Shown in pieces: positions 56,645 to 64,000 of a stretch of DNA of 64,000 bases. The translations under genes were made by a program, and so were the position numbers. The stretch is from Paracamarosporium sp. OC-R06-R3 (lineage: Eukaryota > Ascomycota > Dothideomycetes > Pleosporales > Didymosphaeriaceae). Under the pieces are notes generated by a model. That model was given only the letters and a program-made list of their open reading frames with translations. It ran no database searches and was not told the DNA's origin. How positions within the stretch are numbered: the first letter of the stretch is position 1; each line of letters starts with the position of its first letter. Where the stretch lies: contig JACVRA010000165.1 in assembly GCA_019828545.1 (NCBI GenBank), forward strand, positions 682,001 through 746,000, written 5' to 3'.

Positions 56645-58780
56645 TGTGGCAGTCGACCCAGTGGGTGTGTATGGAAAGCGCGGTTCGCTAACGATGCAAC
56701 GTGGGTTTGCGTGGAAGGACTCGGAAGGCGCTCCTTTCGCGCAGTTGGTTGGAGATGAGAGTAGCACGCGATCGGATCGTACAGATGCTAGGAACTCGAA
56801 CAAAGGACAACCTTGGAACAGGATCTGTCCAAGTGTTTCGTGTTGCGAATAGGACTTACGACTCTGGGTAAATGGAAGCGAGAAAGCATGGTCGGCCAGC
56901 GCAACGATAATATTTCGTCAAGATTCCACAAGGCGATGATGTCACACAAAGTTTTGGTTGGAAATCTTGCTGCCAAGGCCGCACGCTTCCGCAGTGGAGG
57001 GTTGAGCAGTGGGGCGGACGAGCGCGCTCCACGTCACTGCCGAGGGGCGAACTCATGGCTATGGCATGGAGTGTTCCTGAAACCTCGCACGATGAAGAAC
57101 GATGGTCGAAGGTGGAGAAGTTGTGGGCGGGGGATCTGAGCAAGTAGTGGATGCAAGCTTGCGGCTGTGGCTTTTCAGGCCCCAAGTGCCTCTACGCCTT
57201 GCGCCCAGTTTGTGCACCCTAGCTCGCGAATTCCTAATCCGGATGCCGTGGTTGCTGGCATCGTCGTCGTAGACATGTTTCCTTTCTGGGCAGAAGCGTC
57301 TGCTGTCAGCAATGACAATGAATCACGTTCGCACTGATGGATGCGAAAGCGCGCGCCTTGACGCGTCTCAGGGCTGTGCGAGGGACCAATCTCGGTTCGA
57401 AGCAGGACATTTACCAGAGATGAAGATGCAACGTCGACAACCTCACGCAAGGCATGCTGAATATCCTGTTGTCGGTGAGCATTGCTCAGCAGGTCACGAG
57501 AGCTGGGTCCACCATTGTCTACGAGCTGTTTCAGATCAAAATGCATTCTCGCGGCTGATATAACTGGCATCTACAGCAATATGTATGCATGAACACCCAG
57601 TTTCGGCAGGAAACAGGGCAAACCTGAGGCAGGTCGCAGGCTGTACTTTCTGGGTTTGAAGCGGTCAGTGAATGTTGTGGAGCACATCCTCTGTGGAGCT
57701 GCATGCGTTATCTTTGGAAGATCGAGATCTGCCTCAGGTGAGAATGCGAGAACAAGAATCTGCATCTCGGAGATTACCACAGGCGGCACGTCAACCGGCG
57801 ATGAAACTCGCGCTGTCGGTCAACATCTCGCTACGTACAGTGCGCAATAATTATTGGAGAACATGTATAGAACGTGGAATTAGATGGCGGGATGCCTCGT
57901 GCAGCGGAGCAGCAGTGGACCGCAGCCTGCACGCCTGTGAACGTGATGCAAACTGAAATTGCGAACGCGGCCGTGTGCCAGTTCCAGCAGGCAGAGTCGT
58001 CGATATAGCAGCGGTACCCTATACAACCTTCGGGCCACCAGCCGACCGAGATCGAGCAAATGGCACAGATCGCAGAGCACCGTACCGTGAGAGAGTAAAA
58101 GGCCGTTGTGGGACAGGCTTCGAGAAGGCTTTTGCGCTGTAAATGAGGCCAGCGCCCACTCGAAACCGGGCCATGACAGCTGGCGCGGCGTCTGCAGTCG
58201 CTACGATCGTCTGTCGCACTACCCGATTCATTCTGATCCTCCGCCAGGATTAAGGCCCGCGCCATGCATGCACTCGCCAACCGAACGCTCATAGGCCTCG
58301 AAGTCGCGGCGCCCTCGCCCGCTGATTGGCGAAGATGCTCTCAGATTCAACGACTGGGACATGCATGGCTGAGTTTCACTTCGACACTGCTGCCCTTCCA
58401 AGTTTGTTGTTTACCGCGGATCCATACAGATGAGTGCTCCACCTTGGCTCGCTAGCTGCGGACTCGTAATCGCACGGTCAAGACGGCGTGAGACCATTTT
58501 AACCACCTGGGCGCCTCCGTGGATAGGGACGCTTTTAGTGTGTTCGGTCGGAGTGATACCGTGAAGCTGTTGAACCTTTGTCGCCCCTTAGTCCCAGCCT
58601 CCACGTCCTGTTTCATGACTTCCCAGGCATAATCCGGGTGAGTTCAACTATAGTAGCTCCCCCACCTCCGTGCAGCCTCTCATTCAACCTCAGGCCTGCA
58701 CATAACGCGTCCGATGTCTGCCATCTGAGCTACACTGGGCCTTGCCGCTCCTCGCATACGCCCCCATCGGTTCGCGCGAC
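56645..58780. other. 2.1-kb intergenic region, two doubtful ORFs
   Basis: Upstream of the Sfk1-like gene and of the 990-residue protein gene, so it holds two promoters. Minus-strand frames of 131 codons (from an ATG at 57570) and 153 codons (58292-57831) have no domain and no usable splicing; I do not accept them. Confidence 0.45.
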
Positions 58781-61700
58781 ATGGGAAACGCGCAAAGTCA
58801 TGGCCAGCACCCCAACCGGCTGGTGAAGCCAAAGACCAACACGAACTCGCCTTCCCTCGCTCCAGACAATGGTCTCAATGTGGATTCTCCCGGCTCTCTT
58901 TCCTCCAGATACGCCAACCTGAGCATGCAGGATCGGCAGCAGATCAAGTCGCAGTTGCTGTCTCCAGTTCAGACCGAGTTTGGGTTCCTGGGGTCGTCAG
59001 ACGGAGAAGAGAACATAGGGGACGTCGCGTCGAATGGACAGAGGCGGCCTTCGTCGCGCTCAAACTCAATGTCGTGCTTTGGGAGCAAGACAAGCTCGAC
59101 CACGAGGCTCTCCAGTTTACCTGCCTCAAAGGTCTCGCTCGTGCAGAGTACCCAGCCTGTAGATCTGACAACTGCGATCTCAATACTTCAAGAGGTTCAG
59201 AAAAATGCATCGCCAGAGGATGTTACAGCAATACGTGAGCTTAAGCCTTCGCTTCCTCCTACAGTCTCGGTGCTAACTCCAGCTCCTCAGAGCAAGCGCT
59301 GCAACCTTACGCTCCTAGCCCCTCTCCTCGTCCCTCTCCTCATCTCTCGCCCGTCCCCGAACCTGACCTTGGCCGCCGTACTTCAGTCTTGAATCGATCG
59401 ACCTCCTCTCTTACTAGACGACGTTCTCTCTTGGCCACACCAGGAGTAGCGACTCGCAACTCGCCAGTGGAGAACAACAGGCGGACGTGGAATTCGTGGA
59501 GAACACCGAAGCTAGATCGGCAAGAGGAGGCAAAATGGCAACACCAAGGCGTAGCGGAAAGCTCATCTACGCGGACAGCTGTATTAGATCTGGCTGAAGA
59601 AGGACGAGAGTCCCCTATACCACGAGCTCAAACACCTGCGGACATGGAGTATTCACATCTTGGATCCCTCAAGCTCGGGACCCTGAGGATTGCCAACGGC
59701 GAACCATCACCGGCTGCCAGCACAAAGCTGAACTGGTATGCATCACAAGCGACATCGCAAGGAGAGGATTACTTTTTCCCTGAAGCTCTGGATAGTCCGA
59801 TCATGATGAAGTCTACGAGAAAGCGCCGTCACGTTAGGAGCAAGTCTGCGCTGCAACATCCCACACCACCACTATATCGTAACCTGCGTGTTCTAGGCGA
59901 TGATCGGAGGGCAAAGACCACTTCCCGGTATGGTACACCACCAAAGATGGAGACCCCTAAACAACCGTCGCAACAGCGTCAACCGCATCCACTGCAGTAC
60001 GAAGAGCTAGATATGGAGCCGGAGCCTCTTAGACGACTCCGTGTAATAAATAAGAGCCAAGATACACTTGCCACCATGCTTGATTCGCAGCCTGACATGT
60101 CCGATGAACTCGTGGAATTTGTCCAGCCTGGTCCCGCTGAGGATGATGAGGGTTTTGCTTCAGACGATGATATGTCTTTCCGAGAAGAAGCCATTCGCAT
60201 ACTGGATGGAACGATCTTCAGCGAACCTATCGAAGCATCCGGCTCGCAGGGACTCACCGTTCCCCCTGTCAGCGCGATGTCTAGAATCCAGCAGGAATTG
60301 GAAAAACGACCACCACCTAAAAAGGCGGACTCGGGATATTCATCTGGTGGAAGTTTTAGGGCCAAGAGTCGTGAGGCTTGGAAACCGGGTACGATCCCAA
60401 CAGTTTCCAAGAAGAAGCCTTCAATGGCGACTGACTTACGGCAAAGTGAGAATGGATTTAAAGAGGATGACTCTACCAGTTTATACACGTTCGAGCAGAT
60501 GCTACAAGTTTCAGCTTCCGAGGAGTTCCTGCCACTCGCTTCAAGAGACGAACACCTAACGCCTTATATAATACATCGTTATCGATCCCAGGAGGATGTG
60601 AAGAGCTCTTTCGCATTTGAAGCGACTTTACCAGATGATTGGAACATCGACGACCTTTCCCTAAGCATCAGAGTACCTAAAACACCTAAAACACCAAAGA
60701 CCCCAACATCTTTCATTTCTCAAATTTCGACGGACAGCAAAACCACCACGCAGAAACGATTGCAGAAGAGAAGACCCTCGTTTCAGGAGCTACCTGTTGT
60801 TCAGTCCTGCGATCCTATACCAGAGGGATCAATCCCTAATGTACCCACTGATGTCAGGACTCAGTTTGTCAGACGTCTTTTTGAAGCACCAGGCATGGAA
60901 TGCTTGACGCACACGTTTCCTACGAAAAACCATGTCAATCATGACGAACCTGAACCGGAATTGCCTGTTCTTGAGCCCATCAAATTTCCTTCACCACCAC
61001 CAACTCCTCAAGCTGAACCGCGCGGTCGGCATGACAAGCGTGCCGGCACAGAACGCTCATCATCTCTCCGCGGGCTTCGACGCAGCCTCTCCCGTTTCCG
61101 TCAGAAGACGAAAGCGAAGGAGGAAGAGGAACAACTGCCACAGGCAGACGAGCCCACCGTCCTTGACCTCGGAACAACAGCGGCTTCGTTGGGCCATTCT
61201 CCTTACGATATTGCTTTGGCTACAGCCCATCAGAAGAGAGTGACTTCGCCCACCCATCCCCATCAATTAGGCAATGCAATGCCGCGAGCGAAGTCAATGG
61301 TGAACATGGACGCTCCTACAGCTGCAAGGCTCGCTCGTCTGCGCAGTAAAGACCGTGCCCTACTGCGACCTGAGATGCCTGCAAGGCCGAGAAGCTACTA
61401 CAGCGAAAGGGAGGCCATGGGAGATGCAGACATTATCCGTCGGCATAGCTTCTACGACCATGCGCCTCCGATGCCCACCATACCGAGCATCGGGGAACTT
61501 GGTGCGGCGAGCCGTAAACATGAACAGCATACTCAAGCACAGGCCGAGCCACCGCAACCCGCTGAAGCGAAGTCAGGGCATGGTTTCCGCGCTCGGACTA
61601 CAGGCCGCGGACGAGTGGTGACTCCATTAATCGAGAAATACGACAAATGCGCCCAACGTCCTAACGATGCCGGAGGACGGGCGAGGTCCTCCACCATGGG

Positions 61701-61809
61701 CAACAACGTTACGTATTCGACAGACCTACAAAACAGCCGAGCCTACAGCATGGGCAGTAACGTAATTACTCGCCTACACACGCAAGTCAACCATCCGGAT
61801 TGGAGTTAA
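58781..61809 (+). CDS. N-myristoylated, largely disordered protein
   Basis: Two exons, 58781-59234 and 59291-61809; 990 residues. The first residues MGNAQS fit the N-myristoylation rule (Gly 2, Ser 6), and basic residues follow (NRLVKPKTN), so membrane attachment is likely. The acceptor at 59291 is needed; the earlier AG at 59282 would put the second exon in the wrong frame. A conserved-looking block near residues 45-65 reads MQDRQQIKSQLLSPVQTEFGF. The rest is low-complexity with many Ser, Pro, Arg and basic clusters, including KTPKTPKTPTSF, SLRGLRRSLSRFRQK and an ASLGHSPYDIALATAHQKR segment. There are no membrane helices. Function unknown; a membrane-tethered scaffold or signalling substrate is plausible. 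Confidence 0.82.
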
Positions 61810-63059
61810 TGTCCCGACCTTCTTTCTCTCTTTGCTATGTCGAACCCAAAGTCCGTGCTGATCGTCACAGCCGTCCAATCCTTTACCGTTTCTTCGCACA
61901 TGCTTTTACTTGCAATATACCATCTGCGCGTCGCCGCATGCAATGTTTTTTCTATGTTGTGTTCATTGGGCATTTCTGCTAGGGTGCATTAGGTTCCGGT
62001 GCATTTGCATATATATACACGTACACGTACACATATGAGGGTCTGGTATTTTATAAGGTTGTGGGTGGGTTTGGGCTAGGAACGTATATATGGGATGAGG
62101 GCTTCGGCTCATTCGAATTCCGAATAAGTTCAAAATATCTATGTGCTACTTGCTCGTGGGTTTGTGGTGTTGTGAAGTAGAGTGAGATGTTCAGTACTGG
62201 AGTATGGTTGGCGACGTCGTTTGCGAAGTGCTATCTAGTAAGTGATGGAAAGATTGGGATCTTATGTCCTTTTCTGGTCTTTTTCGAACACAATTATGGT
62301 GTAAAATTGATGTAATTGCTACACGTGCTAGGCTAATATGCCCCTCAAAGAAAATTTCAACTATGTTGTAAGTCCTGCTGCTCGGTTCACCTCAAAATCT
62401 CTGCGACAAGTCATGACGGTATGAAAGTAGCAAGACAGCTACAGTCGATATTTTCAGGTGCCATGGCTGGGAAGGAACATTAACGTGAATGTGTTGACTT
62501 ATAGCAGAGTAGCATGACTGAGGCTCCACTTAGTTAAGTGGGCTTGCTGAACGGACGGACATTGTCGTGCGGAAATTTACAAATTTGCGGCAAGTGAGAC
62601 GCTGTATTTGGTGAGTGGTCGTTTGAATTGATAAGACCCGCGATAAGTGAGTGTCTCATATGGTCGGGTTAGAATTTTCGAGTCGAAGCGAAGGAAATGT
62701 GATTAAGTGATTCGCAGATTTTTGCGCTTATCATGGCTGTAAGATCTTCGTGAGAGCATTTACAATAGGAATACATTGCGTGGTTTATGTTTGGGAGGCG
62801 TAGTGAGTGTGAGGTGCCTGTACAGTCAAAAGAACTTGGGAGCTTATATTGCTATTTGCGTGTATTGTATGTAGCTACCTCAGTCATTTACAAAAAGAAA
62901 CACAAAAGAAAAGTTCTGTGCAAGGCCGTAGTCTCCCAGTACACATAGAATGTATGTCCGATATCCATGTACAAAAAAGTAGCAAAAGAACATGGGAACA
63001 CAATGCCCATGAGAAACTTGAAGTTTACTTTTGTCGAATGTGTTGTGTGTAATTGTGTG
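61810..63059. other. intergenic, A/T-rich with a short TA/CA tract
   Basis: About 1.25 kb without a gene. A microsatellite-like ATATATACACGTACACG tract lies at about 62011-62035. No RNA gene is seen until the tRNA-like element. Confidence 0.5.
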
Positions 63060-63184
63060 CTGCGGGAATCGAACCCGGAACCTACCTATTGATATTGGGG
63101 GATAAAGAACCGAAGTTCTAAATCCAATCCAATGGATATTGCGGAGAAAGAACAGAGTTCTTACCGCTGAGCTACCCCCTTTCG
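63060..63184 (-). pseudogene. tRNA-like element with internal duplication, probably not a normal tRNA
   Basis: On the minus strand a perfect box A (TAGCTCAGCGG) and, about 90 bases on, a perfect box B (GGTTCGATTCC) are present. The 5' end (AAGGGGG) cannot pair with the 3' end (CAGCACA), so no normal acceptor stem forms, and the T stem has only four pairs. Between the boxes, a segment of about 27 bases containing an AGAAC...GTTCT hairpin occurs twice in diverged form. No T run lies close downstream. It could be a broken tRNA, a tRNA fusion or a SINE-like remnant. Confidence 0.45.
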
Positions 63185-64000
63185 GCCAGGTCTATTGGTG
63201 ATAAGAAGCCTCTTTAGAAGAATTATATACTACAAAAGATAGAGTGGGATAGATTGCGGGGGTGTGGTGATTGAGTGACTGAGGTTGTGGTGAGCAACGG
63301 GGACAACGCAATCACACAGCTCCATACTCTGAGTGAGGCAGGCGCGAAAATTGGCGCACCAAACGCGTCTGCAACGCCAAAGAAGGTCTCCCCCGCGTCC
63401 TCTACTATCTCTTTGCTGGAGCAACTTTCCTTGTTGCATATCTTTACTCCTCAAACACCTCACTGACGGCAGGCTTATTCTGCACACCACACACCTTCTC
63501 CTACAGGGCATCACCCGATACACCCGTATCGCGTGCCGTACGCTCCGTCCACTTTGATTTGCTGCAGCGACCACTCTTTTGATGCCTTAAGACCTCTACC
63601 TACCAACAAGACGCGCGCAGTTGACTTCGCAGGAGGCACGGCCCCAGCCAACCGCCGCTAATTAAACTCCGCGAGCTATACTCCATGTACGACGCATGTC
63701 TGCCGTCTCTCAACTATCTCTATTCTGAATCAAAGCTTCTTTCAGCATCGATTACCCCTTAGAGATTCCGCCTCGTTGACTGGAAGTTGACTGCAGGAAT
63801 TCCAGACATAGTCGGACCGCCGCATGCCGTACATAATAGAACGCCCAAAATTCATCGCACGCACTCTCAAATATCTCTTTGAAAAGCTCATCTCTTTCTA
63901 CGGCTATCTCGTGTTCTCCGAAGCATCAGCTCGCTGGAAGTAGATATAGGACCGTCGCGCAGAACGGCACACACTGAACACCACACACTATCTAAACAAT
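63185..64000. other. intergenic to window end
   Basis: No supported gene. Frames at 63275-63574 begin with GTG or overlap on the other strand. The right end may be the promoter of a gene outside the window. Confidence 0.45.

Noticed and set aside
57175..57570. 131-codon minus-strand frame, and joining it to the frame at 57571-57789
   Set aside because: A good acceptor lies just before its ATG, but the candidate donors (GTACAG, GTTTGC) put the join out of frame and give stops.
57831..58292. 153-codon Cys-rich minus-strand frame
   Set aside because: No signal peptide, no regular Cys spacing, and overlapping frames are equally open.
63275..63466. 63-codon plus-strand frame near the right end
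   Set aside because: Starts with GTG and overlaps an equally long opposite-strand frame; no support.

Overview
The window looks like nuclear DNA of a filamentous ascomycete (Pezizomycotina). Coding density is roughly half. Genes carry short GT-AG introns of about 45-70 nt with CTRAY-like branch points. The gene set includes a CFEM protein, a Zn2Cys6 regulator, a GH7 cellobiohydrolase with a fungal CBM1, a two-NBD ABCA transporter and a GPI-anchored repeat protein. A Dothideomycete is my best guess; this is inference from gene style, not from a marker. All exon structures were derived by hand from splice signals and frame continuity.

Layout. 0-8 kb: an ATP-grasp-like enzyme truncated by the left edge (-), an acidic mitochondrial-type protein (-), an intron-bearing tRNA-like gene (+), a fragment resembling a tRNA 5' half, and a five-exon MFS permease of the allantoate/DAL5-like group (+). 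8-18 kb: a disordered Ser-rich protein (+), a 3-kb gene-poor stretch, and a 1617-residue ABCA-type transporter in four exons (+). 18-25 kb: gene-poor, but holding a striking array of intron-like units of nearly constant length (18.6-20.1 kb). 25-33 kb: a small two-exon Cys protein (+), a CFEM membrane protein (-), an F-box/LRR-type protein (-) and, divergent from it, an LRR protein (+).

33-38.3 kb: a cluster of three diverged Cys-rich 'double zinc ribbon'-like paralogs plus one EthD-like (dimeric alpha/beta barrel) protein. 38.7-48.5 kb: a GPI-anchored wall protein with about 45-residue repeats (-), cellobiohydrolase I (+) and ornithine decarboxylase (+) behind a leader of about 520 nt with no ATG. 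48.6-57 kb: a Zn2Cys6 transcription factor (-), a Pro/Gln-rich three-exon protein (-), the Spp2-type G-patch splicing factor (+) and an Sfk1/FRAG1/DRAM-type membrane protein (-). 58.8-61.8 kb: a 990-residue protein with an N-myristoylation signature (+). Near 63.1 kb (-) there is a second tRNA-like element with an internal duplication.

The genes do not form one pathway. The chromosome segment mixes housekeeping genes (ornithine decarboxylase, Spp2, Sfk1-like, the mitochondrial protein) with accessory ones (cellulase, CFEM, GPI repeat protein, MFS, zinc-ribbon cluster). The least explained parts are the intron-like array and the zinc-ribbon cluster.
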